From Bradyrhizobium glycinis (GTDB lineage: Bacteria; Pseudomonadota; Alphaproteobacteria; Rhizobiales; Xanthobacteraceae): 64,000 nt of DNA. Shown here piece after piece: positions 9,627 to 17,710 of the stretch; the stretch's first letter is position 1, and the number at the start of each line of letters is the position of its first letter. The notes under the pieces are model-generated. The model had not been told where the DNA came from and searched no databases. It worked only from the letters and a program-made list of their open reading frames with translations. The position numbers and the translations under genes were made by a program. The stretch spans positions 186,001-250,000 of the forward strand of contig NZ_JACCHQ010000002.1 of the NCBI RefSeq assembly GCF_016031655.1. Reading direction: 5' to 3'.

Positions 9627-9704
9627 GTCATTGCGAGCGCAGCGAAGCAATCCAGACTGCCACCGCGGAGGGACTTTGGATTGCTTCGCTGCGCTCGCAA
9701 TGAC
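9627..9704. repeat. long palindromic repeat, GTCATTGCGAGC family
   Basis: Two perfectly complementary 28-bp arms (9627-9654 and 9677-9704) beginning GTCATTGCGAGCGCAGCG flank a 22-bp loop. The element follows the end of nasC directly and could fold in the transcript. A second copy sits at 38947-39032. When translated it gives the spurious N-terminal extension of the SMP-30 frame. Confidence 0.9.
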
Positions 9705-9720
9705 GATGGAAGGAGAGGAG

Positions 9721-12423
9721 CTACCCCGCCGCGCTTGCGAGCTTGGCTTCCTTCACCGGCACTTCCGTCGTCGCGATCAGGCGCTTCAGCTCGGGGATGC
9801 AGGAGCCGCAATTGGTGCCGGCCTTGAGCTTGGCGCCGATTTCGGCGGCGGTGCGCGCGCCGCTCGCGATGCTGTCGCAGATGGTGCCGCGGCCGACGCC
9901 AAAGCAGGCGCAGACGATGGGGCCGGTCGAGGCCGCGCCTTCGCCTGCCTTGCCCGACAGCAGCATGCGGCGCTGCTCGTCGGTGACCTGATCGGCCGCG
10001 AACAGGCTCTTCACCACTTCCCAGTCGCCGGCATCATGCGCGGGGCCGACGAACAGGCAGGTCTCGATGCGATCGCCTGCGAACGAAGCTGCGCGAAAAA
10101 CCCCGCCGCCGAAATCGCGATATTCGGCAACGTCCTCGCCGGCGACGTTCTCGAGCCAGGCGGGCCAGCGGGCGAGATCCGCATTGTCGGCGAAAAGATA
10201 GCCGAAGCCGCCGCTGACGGTCACGCGCGTCCACAACAGGTTTTGCGGCAGATCGAGCTGCTTGCGCGACAAGGCAAAACCGCGGAAGACGAACTCGTAC
10301 GGCGCGATCGCGGCCGGCGTCGCCTTGGATTCCGGCTGACCCGAGAACGGATCGGTGAAGGACTGCACCAGCGCACCGACGCGGCCATGCGAGGCGTTCA
10401 TCGCACTCCAATGGATCGGCACGAACAGGGTGCCGCGCTGCTGGCGGTCGCTGACGACGGCCTTCAGGATGCACTGGCCGTAATCGGTGGTGATGCGGGC
10501 ATAGCCGTCATGGGCAATGCCGTATTTGCCGGCGTCGTCGGGATGGAGCTCGACGAACGGCTCGGGCAGATGCGCGCCCAGCCGCTGGCTTAAGCCCGTG
10601 CGCGTCATGGTGTGCCACTGGTCGCGGATGCGTCCGGTGTTGAGCCTTAAGGGGCGCGACGGGCCGGTCTCGCCGCGCAGCGCCGGCACCTCCGGTGCAA
10701 TGAAGCGGCCCTTGCCGTCATTGGTGAAGAAGCCGCCTTGCGCGAAGAAGCGCTCGCCGGGCGTCCCGCCCTCGCGCACCGGCCACTGCACCGGCTCCAA
10801 ACCATCGAAGGCTTCGTCCGACAGCGAGGTCAGCGCGCCGATGTCGAAATCGCGGCTGCCATTGTTCTCGAAGGCCGAGAGCGCGGCATGCTCGCGAAAG
10901 ATATCGGCGGCCGATTTGTAATTGAAGCTGTCGCCGAAGCCGAGACGCTTTGCGGTCTCGCTCAGGATCCACCAATCGGGACGCGCTTCGCCCGGCGCCG
11001 GCAGGAACGCGCGCTGGCGCGAGATGCGCCGCTCCGAATTGGTCACCGTGCCCGACTTCTCGCCCCAGGCCAGCGCCGGCAGCAGCACGTGCGGGCCGGC
11101 CGCGACGGTGTCGTTGGAGAGCACGTTCTCGGACACCACGAACAGCTCGAGCTTCTTCAGGGCATCGCGCACCATGTCGGCGTCGGGCAACGACACCGCG
11201 GGGTTGGTGCCCATGACCCAGAGCGCCTTGACCTCGCCGCGGTTGATCGCCTCGAACAGCTGCACCGCCTTCAGCCCCTCATGGGTTGCGATGCGCGGCG
11301 CCTTCCAGAACCGCCTGACACGGTCGATGTCGGGCGGCGTGAAGCCCATATGGGCCGCGAGCATGTTGGCGAGGCCGCCGACCTCGCGGCCGCCCATCGC
11401 GTTGGGCTGGCCGGTCAGCGAAAACGGCGAGGCGCCCGGCTTGCCGATGCGCCCCGTGGCGAGATGGCAGTTCAGGATGGCGTTGACCTTGTCGGTGCCC
11501 TGCGCCGATTGGTTGACGCCTTGCGAATAGAGCGTGACGACCTTCTCGGTGTCGAGGAACGTCCTGAAGAAGGCGGCGACGTCCTGCTCGGAGAGGCCCG
11601 TGGCGAGCGCAGTCGCAGTGACGCTGCCGGCGATGTTGCGCGCGCGCGCCAGCGCATCGTCGAAGCCAGACGTGTTCTGCGCGATATAATCCTGGTCCAG
11701 CACGCCATTGTCGGCGAGATGCACGAACAGACCGGAGAACAGCGCGGTGTCGGTGCCGGGCCTGAGGCCGAGGAACAGGTCGACATCGCTGGCGGTGTCG
11801 GTGCGGCGCGGATCGATCACGATCATGCGGGCGCCGCGCTCCTGCCTGTTCTTCAACATGCGCTGGAACAGCACCGGATGGCACCAGGCCGCGTTCGAGC
11901 CGACGAAGACCAGCAGATCGGCCTGGTCGAGATCCTCGTAGCAGCCGGGCACCGTGTCGGCTCCGAAAGCGCGGCGATGGCCCGCGACCGAGGACGACAT
12001 GCAGAGCCGCGAATTGGTGTCGACATTGGCGGTGCCGACAAACCCCTTCATCAGCTTGTTCGCAACGTAATAGTCCTCGGTCAGCAGCTGGCCGGAGAGA
12101 TAGAACGCGACCGCATCCGCGCCGTCGCGCGCCACGATGTGCTGCATGCGATGGGCGACGTGGTCCAGCGCATCGCTCCAGGCGACGCGCTCCAGCACGC
12201 CCTTGCAGCGGATCATGGGATAGAGCAGCCGCCCTTCCAGCCCGACGGTTTCGCCGAGCGCGGAGCCCTTCGAGCACAGCCGGCCGAAATTGGCGGGATG
12301 ATCGGGGTCGCCCGCGATTGCTGCACCACCCTTGCCGTCGGGCGTCGCGAGCACGCCGCAGCCGACGCCGCAATAGGGGCAGGTGGTCTTGGTGGTGCGG
12401 AGAATTGGATCGATCGCCGTCAT
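9721..12423 (-). CDS. nasC: assimilatory nitrate reductase catalytic subunit
   Basis: NasC/NasA reduces nitrate to nitrite in the cytoplasm using Mo-bis-MGD. The 900-residue protein starts with a [4Fe-4S] motif (CPYCGVGCG, with the fourth Cys in RLCSKG near residue 51). The molybdopterin oxidoreductase core and the MGD-binding C-terminal domain (RLNTGRIRDQWHTMTRTG) follow. A C-terminal BFD-like [2Fe-2S] domain with four Cys (IVCACFGVG ... NCGSCIPELK, about residues 837-880) ends the protein; it is the electron entry point in NAD(P)H-linked assimilatory enzymes. Its start is 1 bp from the end of flp, which is proposed as its FAD reductase partner. The order narK-bjgb-flp-nasC matches Bradyrhizobium diazoefficiens. 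Confidence 0.95.
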   Translation of the reverse strand: MTAIDPILRTTKTTCPYCGVGCGVLATPDGKGGAAIAGDPDHPANFGRLCSKGSALGETVGLEGRLLYPMIRCKGVLERVAWSDALDHVAHRMQHIVARDGADAVAFYLSGQLLTEDYYVANKLMKGFVGTANVDTNSRLCMSSSVAGHRRAFGADTVPGCYEDLDQADLLVFVGSNAAWCHPVLFQRMLKNRQERGARMIVIDPRRTDTASDVDLFLGLRPGTDTALFSGLFVHLADNGVLDQDYIAQNTSGFDDALARARNIAGSVTATALATGLSEQDVAAFFRTFLDTEKVVTLYSQGVNQSAQGTDKVNAILNCHLATGRIGKPGASPFSLTGQPNAMGGREVGGLANMLAAHMGFTPPDIDRVRRFWKAPRIATHEGLKAVQLFEAINRGEVKALWVMGTNPAVSLPDADMVRDALKKLELFVVSENVLSNDTVAAGPHVLLPALAWGEKSGTVTNSERRISRQRAFLPAPGEARPDWWILSETAKRLGFGDSFNYKSAADIFREHAALSAFENNGSRDFDIGALTSLSDEAFDGLEPVQWPVREGGTPGERFFAQGGFFTNDGKGRFIAPEVPALRGETGPSRPLRLNTGRIRDQWHTMTRTGLSQRLGAHLPEPFVELHPDDAGKYGIAHDGYARITTDYGQCILKAVVSDRQQRGTLFVPIHWSAMNASHGRVGALVQSFTDPFSGQPESKATPAAIAPYEFVFRGFALSRKQLDLPQNLLWTRVTVSGGFGYLFADNADLARWPAWLENVAGEDVAEYRDFGGGVFRAASFAGDRIETCLFVGPAHDAGDWEVVKSLFAADQVTDEQRRMLLSGKAGEGAASTGPIVCACFGVGRGTICDSIASGARTAAEIGAKLKAGTNCGSCIPELKRLIATTEVPVKEAKLASAAG

Positions 12424-12424
12424 A

Positions 12425-13642
12425 TCACGCCGCTTTCGAAGGCTGCGCCAGTGCGCGGCCGAACATCATGTCGGTGCGGATCGCCGCGACCTTGTCGCGA
12501 TTGCGGATCAGCTCGAGGTACCAGAGCGCATCGTTTGTGTCGCCGATCAGCACGGCTCCGGTGAGCCGGCTGTCGGCGATGACCAGCTTCTTGTAGGTGC
12601 CGCGCCTGCGGTCCGACAGCACGAGGCTCTCGCTGCCCTCGCCGCCCATGAAGTCGCCGGCGGAGAACACGTTGACGCCGGAGACCTTCAAATTGGTCGA
12701 GACCACGCTGCCCTGATAGGCGGCGGGCCGGCCGGCCAGATGCCGCGCCAGCACGCGCGCCTGCTCATAGGCCGGCTCGACCAGGCCATAGCAGGTGCCG
12801 CGATGCTCGGCGCATTCGCCGAGCGCAAAGATGTCGGACGAGGAGGTCTGCATCACGTCGTTGACGACGACGCCGCGGTTGACCGCAATCCCCGCCTCTT
12901 TCGCCAGCGCGACGTTCGGCTTGATCCCCGCGGCGAAGATCACCGCATCGGCCTCGATACGGCTGCCGTCGGCAAGCTCGATGGCCTGAACGTGGCCGTC
13001 GCCGTGGATGCAGGCCGTCGCGGCATTGAGCATGACGCGGATACCCTTGCGCTCGACCAGCGTCTTGAGCAGGTCGGCCGCGGGCGCGTCGAGCTGGCGC
13101 TCCATCAGCCGATCCATCAGATGCAGCAGCGTCACGGGCGCGCCGGCCTTGGCGAGACCGTAGGCCGCTTCGAGCCCGAGCAGGCCACCGCCGACCACGA
13201 CGACGCGCTTCTTGGCCGCGGCCAGCGTCAGCAGCAGGTCGACGTCGCGGGTGTCGCGAAACGTGTGCACGCCGGCAAGATCGGCCCCCGGCACGTTGAG
13301 CCGCAGCGGCGTCGATCCCGTGGCGAGCACGAGCTTGGAATATTCCATGCTCTCCTCGCCCGCGATCTTGAGCTCGCGGCGGCCGACATCGATCTCGGTG
13401 ACGCGATAGCCGTAGCGCACCGTGACGCCGCGGTTTCGCCACCAATCGGCCGGCCGCAGCTCGATCTCGTGCGAGCCGGTCTCGCCGGCCAGCACGGATG
13501 AAAGCAGCACGCGATTGTAAGCGAGTCGCGGCTCTTCGCCGATCACGGCGACCGCGTAGCGGCCGAGCGCGGTCTTGGCGAGCTCGTCGACCAGACGCGC
13601 GGCCGCCATACCGTTCCCGACGATGACCAGCGGTTCACTCAC
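12425..13642 (-). CDS. flp: FAD-dependent NAD(P)H oxidoreductase of nitrate assimilation
   Basis: This 405-residue flavoprotein resembles the N-terminal half of nitrite reductase NirB. It has an FAD-binding Rossmann motif at the N-terminus (VIVGNGMAAARLVDEL), an NAD(P)-binding motif (VVVVGGGLLGLEAAYGL, about residues 147-163) and the second FAD motif (SDIFALGECAEH). In Bradyrhizobium the equivalent Flp supplies electrons to NasC and to the haemoglobin Bjgb. Spacing to both neighbours is tight (10 bp after bjgb, 1 bp before nasC), so all are one operon. There is no sirohaem or BFD domain here, so it is not a nitrite reductase itself. Confidence 0.92.
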   Translation of the reverse strand: MSEPLVIVGNGMAAARLVDELAKTALGRYAVAVIGEEPRLAYNRVLLSSVLAGETGSHEIELRPADWWRNRGVTVRYGYRVTEIDVGRRELKIAGEESMEYSKLVLATGSTPLRLNVPGADLAGVHTFRDTRDVDLLLTLAAAKKRVVVVGGGLLGLEAAYGLAKAGAPVTLLHLMDRLMERQLDAPAADLLKTLVERKGIRVMLNAATACIHGDGHVQAIELADGSRIEADAVIFAAGIKPNVALAKEAGIAVNRGVVVNDVMQTSSSDIFALGECAEHRGTCYGLVEPAYEQARVLARHLAGRPAAYQGSVVSTNLKVSGVNVFSAGDFMGGEGSESLVLSDRRRGTYKKLVIADSRLTGAVLIGDTNDALWYLELIRNRDKVAAIRTDMMFGRALAQPSKAA

Positions 13643-13652
13643 AACGCATCTC

Positions 13653-14081
13653 CTATTCGGCGGCCTGCGCTTGCGCGCCGTAGGCCTCGGAAATCATGTA
13701 GCCGGACAGCACGCCGTAGGCGTCGGTCCAGGCTGCGGCGAGTTCGGGCGTCCAGGCTTCGCCAAGACCCTTCTCGAGGGTCCACAGCAAGGTCGCGCCG
13801 ACCACGGGGTAGTGCTCGGCCTTGGCGCCATAGTCGACGTGACGCTTGGCGAGCGCGGAGGCCGCGGGAAGAATCGACTCCAGGTTCGACAGGCCGTCGA
13901 CCACGGCGGCGAGCATGCCCATCAGCTTCTTGCGCTGCTCGCTCATGTCCTCGGGAAACATCGCGCGCACGGACGGCGCCACCTCGAACAGACGGTCGTA
14001 GAACAGCACCGCGGCGGCTTCCGAAATCGGCGCGACCTTGGCGAAGCTCTGCTGAATGAGGGTAATCTGCTCGGGCGTCAT
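13653..14081 (-). CDS. bjgb: single-domain bacterial haemoglobin
   Basis: The 142-residue globin contains only the haem domain, unlike two-domain flavohaemoglobins. The proximal His is H81 in AKRHVDYGA, followed by the usual HYPVVGATLLWTL helix. TPEQITLIQQSF is the standard helix A. The ATG at 14081 is supported by AGGAG 8 nt upstream; a longer frame to 14147 has no homology. In Bradyrhizobium this protein detoxifies nitric oxide made during nitrate assimilation, with Flp as reductase. It lies in the narK-bjgb-flp-nasC operon. Confidence 0.95.
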   Translation of the reverse strand: MTPEQITLIQQSFAKVAPISEAAAVLFYDRLFEVAPSVRAMFPEDMSEQRKKLMGMLAAVVDGLSNLESILPAASALAKRHVDYGAKAEHYPVVGATLLWTLEKGLGEAWTPELAAAWTDAYGVLSGYMISEAYGAQAQAAE

Positions 14082-14162
14082 AAATGTTCTCCTGTCTGTT
14101 TCGGTCTGCCTTCGTCCGCGCCATTGCGGACAAAGTTCATGGATCAAACGTCATCAGAGAGA

Positions 14163-14186
14163 CTTCTCCCCGCATGCGGGGAGAAG
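14163..14186. repeat. perfect 24-bp palindrome between narK and bjgb
   Basis: The arms CTTCTCCCCGCA and TGCGGGGAGAAG are complementary with no spacer. It stands in the 130-bp gap after the narK stop. It resembles the short intergenic palindromes common in the genus and could act as an mRNA stability or processing element within the operon. That role is an inference. Confidence 0.7.
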
Positions 14187-14211
14187 CGACATTCGTGCCA
14201 ATTTGCCGTGC

Positions 14212-15603
14212 TCACACCCGCGCCTCGGCGAGGCTTGGCGCGCCTTCACCCTGCGGGCTGCGACGCAGGTAGAACCACCAGGTCAGAGCGAGGCAGGAGG
14301 CGTAGAAGCCGAGATAGACCGCGAGCGCGAGCTGCGGCCCGCCGGTCATGGCGATCGACTTGCCGAAACCGCTCGGGATCAGATAGCCGCCGACGGCACC
14401 GACCGCGCCGATGAAGCCCACCGCCGCGCCGCTCTCGATGCTCGCGGTCTTCAGGGCAGCGCTGCGCGCCGAATCGCCCTTGCCGCGCACCTTGAACAGG
14501 TTCTCCTCGCGGAAGATCGAGGGGATCATGCGGTAGGTCGAGCCGTTGCCGATGCCCGTCGTCACGAACAGGATCAGGAACATCGACAGGAAGCCGATGA
14601 AATCCTTGTGCCCGACGAAGTAGAGCGCGCCGACCGTGGCGCCCGCCATCACAATGAAATTCCAGAAGGTGATGATGGAGCCGCCGACCCGGTCTGCGAG
14701 CCAGCCGCCGAGCGGACGCGACAGCGAGCCGACCAGCGGGCCGAGGAAGGCGATCGAGATCGTCACGGTGGGGAATTGCGTCTTGAGCAGCAGCGGAAAC
14801 GCCGCCGAGTAGCCGATGAAGGACCCGAACGTGCCGATGTAGAGATAGGCCATGATCCAGGTGTGCTTGCGCTTGACGATCGCGAGCTGGTTCTTCACCG
14901 ACGATTTCGCCGTGGTGAGGTTGTTCATGTAGAACACGGCGCCGAACACCGCGATTGCGATCGGCAGCACCCACATCAGGCCGGCATTCTGCAGAAAGAT
15001 GCCGTCGACGGGCGTCGCCTGATACAGGTTGAAGACGGCGAGCGTCATCAGGATCGGCGTCAGCAGCTGCACGCTGGAGACACCGATATTGCCGCCGGCC
15101 GCGTTGAGGCCGAGCGCCCATCCCTTCATCCGGTCGGGAAAGAAGAAGGAGATGTTGGTCATGCTGGAGGCGAAATTGCCGCCGCCGAGACCCGCGGTCG
15201 AGGCGACCAGCAGCATGAGCCAGAACGGCGTATCGGGCTGGCTGACGAAATAGGCGAGCGACAAGGTTGGGATGAACAGGATCGCTGCGCTGAAGATGGT
15301 CCAGTTGCGGCCGCCGAACGTCGTCACCGCGAAAGTGTAGGGAAAGCGCATGAAGGCGCCGATCAGGCCCGGTACGGCGACGAGCTGGAACAGCTGGTCG
15401 GTGGTGTAGTGGAAACCGGCCTGCGGCAGCTTGGTGGTGACGATGCTCCAGATCAGCCAGACCGAGAAGCCGATATGTTCGGCTACGATGGACCAGATCA
15501 GGTTGCGCCGCGCGATCGACTTGCCGGTCGTGTTCCAGAACGCCTCATCCTCGGGGCGCCAGTCTGAAATCCAGTTGGAGTTCGGGGTCGGATTCTTCGT
15601 CAT
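14212..15603 (-). CDS. narK: nitrate/nitrite transporter NarK
   Basis: This major-facilitator protein of the NNP family has 463 residues and about 12 membrane segments. The nitrate signature appears as AGLGGGNFASSMTNISFFFP and, in the second half, GAAVGFIGAVGAVGGYLIP. GGAAGGG-type purines (GGAAGGG about 7 nt before ATG) support the start. It heads the narK-bjgb-flp-nasC operon behind a sigma-54-type promoter and an ANTAR-type leader. In B. diazoefficiens the protein is proposed to export nitrite or exchange nitrate for nitrite. Confidence 0.95.
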   Translation of the reverse strand: MTKNPTPNSNWISDWRPEDEAFWNTTGKSIARRNLIWSIVAEHIGFSVWLIWSIVTTKLPQAGFHYTTDQLFQLVAVPGLIGAFMRFPYTFAVTTFGGRNWTIFSAAILFIPTLSLAYFVSQPDTPFWLMLLVASTAGLGGGNFASSMTNISFFFPDRMKGWALGLNAAGGNIGVSSVQLLTPILMTLAVFNLYQATPVDGIFLQNAGLMWVLPIAIAVFGAVFYMNNLTTAKSSVKNQLAIVKRKHTWIMAYLYIGTFGSFIGYSAAFPLLLKTQFPTVTISIAFLGPLVGSLSRPLGGWLADRVGGSIITFWNFIVMAGATVGALYFVGHKDFIGFLSMFLILFVTTGIGNGSTYRMIPSIFREENLFKVRGKGDSARSAALKTASIESGAAVGFIGAVGAVGGYLIPSGFGKSIAMTGGPQLALAVYLGFYASCLALTWWFYLRRSPQGEGAPSLAEARV

Positions 15604-15677
15604 TGATTATCCCTTCCAGGCTCACCGCTGCGTCGTTGCAGGCTCTACCTCCGGTCACGGAGGCGCGCTCCGAGGCT

Positions 15678-15693
15678 TCACCCCCGGTGGCGA
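15678..15693 (-). promoter_or_regulatory. candidate second ANTAR hairpin (P2) in narK leader
   Basis: On the minus strand TCGCCACCGGGGGTGA folds into a 5-bp stem with one G.U pair and the loop ACCGGG, which again has A at position 1 and G at position 4. It lies 30 nt after the first hairpin, longer than the usual linker, so it is less certain than P1. A GC-rich stem (CCTCCG-TGAC-CGGAGG) follows before the start codon. Confidence 0.45.
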
Positions 15694-15723
15694 GATCACG
15701 ATGCTGATTTGATGATGTTGAGG

Positions 15724-15741
15724 GACGTCGTCGTTGGCGTC
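15724..15741 (-). promoter_or_regulatory. ANTAR-type hairpin P1, NasT target in narK leader
   Basis: On the minus strand GACGCC-AACGAC-GACGTC gives a 6-bp stem with one C.A mismatch and the six-base loop AACGAC (A1, G4). It begins about 3 nt after the transcription start predicted from the -24/-12 element. The same design, also with one mismatch, occurs at nrtA and the FNT gene. NasT, an ANTAR antiterminator, is the expected ligand. Confidence 0.75.
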
Positions 15742-15753
15742 GCGCAAAGACGC

Positions 15754-15769
15754 TTCAATTTCCGTGCCA
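15754..15769 (-). promoter_or_regulatory. sigma-54 (-24/-12) promoter of narK operon
   Basis: TGGCACG-GAAA-TTGAA on the minus strand matches the sigma-54 consensus (TGGCACG-N4-TTGCW) except for A instead of C at -12. Spacing of the GG and G(C) elements is exact. Predicted +1 is about 15743, leaving a leader of about 140 nt before narK. Confidence 0.75.
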
Positions 15770-15863
15770 GTTGCGAGCACGCAGGAAACACAGGGATTTC
15801 AGGGCGTTATTCGTATTGCCCGAATTCTTTGCAGGGCTTTTCCGCACGCTAAATTTGCGATTC

Positions 15864-15896
15864 GCTCAATCCCTGTGCGACGCACAAGGATTGAGC
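15864..15896. promoter_or_regulatory. paired NtrC-like enhancer sites of narK
   Basis: Two degenerate GCAC-N7-GTGC sites are separated by GAC: GCTC-N7-GTGC (15864-15878) and GCAC-N7-GAGC (15882-15896). The inner edge is 95 bp from the narK -24 element, the same distance as at nrtA. The adjoining sequence back to 15840 is also conserved with the nrtA region, making a 57-bp conserved block. Confidence 0.7.
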
Positions 15897-15944
15897 TTGA
15901 TGTCGTTTAATTGGGCGCGGGCCTATCTCGCGTGAACGCGTGAC

Positions 15945-16739
15945 TTACGCGGCCTCGACGAAGCGATGACGCTCATAGAGGAATTCGAGCACGCGCTGAC
16001 GGCACTTCAGATAGGTGGCGTTGGCCGCGAGATCGAGCCGCTTGCGCGGCCGCGCCAGCGGCACCTCCAGCACCTCGCCGATGCGCGCGCTCGGTCCGTT
16101 GGTCATCATCACGATGCGATCAGACAGGAGCACGGCTTCGTCGACATCGTGGGTGATCATCAGGATGGTATTGCCGAGCTTCTGATGCAGCGCCATCACC
16201 GAATCCTGCAGGTGAGCACGGGTCAGCGCGTCGAGCGCGCCGAACGGCTCATCCAGCAGCAGCACCTTCGGCTCCATCGCCAGCGCCCGTGCGATGCCGA
16301 CGCGCTGCTTCATGCCGCCGGAGATTTCCGAAGGACGCTTGTCCCTAGCATGGGCCATCTGCACGAGGTTGAGATTGTGCATCACCCAGGCGTCGCGCTC
16401 GGCACGGGACTTGGTCTTGGCGAAGACCTTGTCGACACCGAGCTTGACGTTCTCGTAGACGGTCAGCCACGGCAGCAGGCTGTGGTTCTGGAACACCACG
16501 GCGCGATCGGGCCCCGGCGAGTTCACCTCGCGGTTTTCCAGCAGCACGCCGCCTGTGGTGGCGCCGGTCAGCCCTGCGATGATGTTGAGCAGGGTCGACT
16601 TGCCGCAGCCGGAATGGCCGATGATCGAGACGTATTCGCCCTTCTCGATCGTCAGGTTGATGTCCTTCAGCACCTCCGTCGTGGCAGCGCCGCGGGTGAA
16701 GACCTTGTCGATGTGGTCGAGCTTCAGATAGGCGGTCAT
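15945..16739 (-). CDS. nrtC: nitrate ABC transporter ATP-binding protein
   Basis: This 264-residue ABC ATPase powers nitrate import. It has Walker A ([12 protein letters not shown]), the signature (SEISGGMKQRVGIARAL), Walker B (KVLLLDEPFGALDALT) and the switch His in MITHDVDEAV. The start is MTAYLKLDHIDKVF at 16739; the longer frame is a shadow of nrtB. It lacks the extra C-terminal NrtA-like domain of cyanobacterial NrtC, so it is closer to NrtD or tauB-type subunits by architecture. It is the last gene of nrtABC, 11 bp after nrtB. Confidence 0.93.
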   Translation of the reverse strand: MTAYLKLDHIDKVFTRGAATTEVLKDINLTIEKGEYVSIIGHSGCGKSTLLNIIAGLTGATTGGVLLENREVNSPGPDRAVVFQNHSLLPWLTVYENVKLGVDKVFAKTKSRAERDAWVMHNLNLVQMAHARDKRPSEISGGMKQRVGIARALAMEPKVLLLDEPFGALDALTRAHLQDSVMALHQKLGNTILMITHDVDEAVLLSDRIVMMTNGPSARIGEVLEVPLARPRKRLDLAANATYLKCRQRVLEFLYERHRFVEAA

Positions 16740-16750
16740 GTCCCCTCTCC

Positions 16751-17647
16751 TCAGTTCTGCGCGGTACCGTGGGTGACGAACTTGCCGAGCCCCGCGATCA
16801 GGCGGTCCAGCACGAAGCCGATGATACCGACATAGAACAGCGCCAGGATGATCTCGCTGATATGCGAGGAGTTCCAGGCGTCCCAGATGAAGAAGCCGAT
16901 GCCGACGCCGCCGATCAGCATCTCGGCGGCGACGATCGCGAGCCACGACAGGCCGATGCCGATGCGCAGGCCCGTGAAGATGTAGGGCGCCGCCGCCGGG
17001 ATCATGATCTTTGCGAAGAATTCCAGCGGATTGAGCTGCACCACCGCGGCGACGTTACGATAGTCCTGCGGGATGTTGCGGATGCCGACTGCGGTGTTGA
17101 TGATGATCGGCCAGATCGAGGTGATGAAGATGACGAAGATCGCGCTAGGCTGGCCGTCGCGGAAGGCCGCGAGCGAGAGCGGCAACCAGGCGAGCGGCGG
17201 AATGGTGCGCAGCACCTGGAACAGCGGATCGAGCCCGCGCATCGCCCAGACCGACTGCCCGACCAGCACGCCGAGCGCGATGCCGGCGATGGCCGAGAGC
17301 GAGTAACCGAAGGCGACGCGCTGGAGACTGGCGGACAGATGCCAGAACAGCCCCTTGTCGATGCCGCCACGGTCGAAGAACGGATCGAAGATCAGCTCCT
17401 TGGTATCCGCAAATACTTTTGAGGGCGGCGGCAGCGCCGAGCCGGCTCGCCGGCAGACCAGCTCCCACACCAGCGTCAGCAGCGCGATCACGACCAGCGG
17501 CGGGATCACGCGCACGGCGGTCTCGCGTGCCATGCGTGCGTAAGCTTCGGCGCGCGGGGGACGCTTCGGCGTCAGCGCGACGACCGGCGCAATTGTTGCG
17601 GCAGGCGTCGCGGTCTCAACCTCGATCTTCGTGGCAGTCATGTTCAT
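16751..17647 (-). CDS. nrtB: nitrate ABC transporter permease
   Basis: The 298-residue inner-membrane permease has about six membrane segments and the EAA-type loop (VQLNPLEFFAKIMIPAAAPYIFTGLRIGIGLSW) that contacts the ATPase. The first 40 residues are a Thr/Ala/Pro-rich cytoplasmic tail. I chose ATG 17647 (MNMTATKIEV), which has GGAGAGAGA about 6 nt upstream, over an ATG eight codons earlier. It sits between nrtA and nrtC. Confidence 0.93.
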   Translation of the reverse strand: MNMTATKIEVETATPAATIAPVVALTPKRPPRAEAYARMARETAVRVIPPLVVIALLTLVWELVCRRAGSALPPPSKVFADTKELIFDPFFDRGGIDKGLFWHLSASLQRVAFGYSLSAIAGIALGVLVGQSVWAMRGLDPLFQVLRTIPPLAWLPLSLAAFRDGQPSAIFVIFITSIWPIIINTAVGIRNIPQDYRNVAAVVQLNPLEFFAKIMIPAAAPYIFTGLRIGIGLSWLAIVAAEMLIGGVGIGFFIWDAWNSSHISEIILALFYVGIIGFVLDRLIAGLGKFVTHGTAQN

Positions 17648-17710
17648 CGCTATCTCTCTCCGGCGTGGCAAGGACGATGCGGCCGCCCGAAAGGCGGCCG
17701 CAGGGCTCCA

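Noticed and set aside
9440..9811. N-terminal extension of the SMP-30 frame
   Set aside because: It is encoded by palindromic repeats and upstream DNA; homology starts at MMYLETPP (9439).
14056..15567. 503-codon open frame opposite narK
   Set aside because: It is the antisense shadow of narK in GC-rich DNA: charged, repetitive composition and no family resemblance.
15735..15748. TTG-N8-CAA on the minus strand in the narK leader as a FixK box
   Set aside because: It reads TTGCGCGACGCCAA, lacks the TTG(A/C)-N6-(T/G)CAA symmetry, lies across the predicted +1, and is better explained as part of the ANTAR hairpin.
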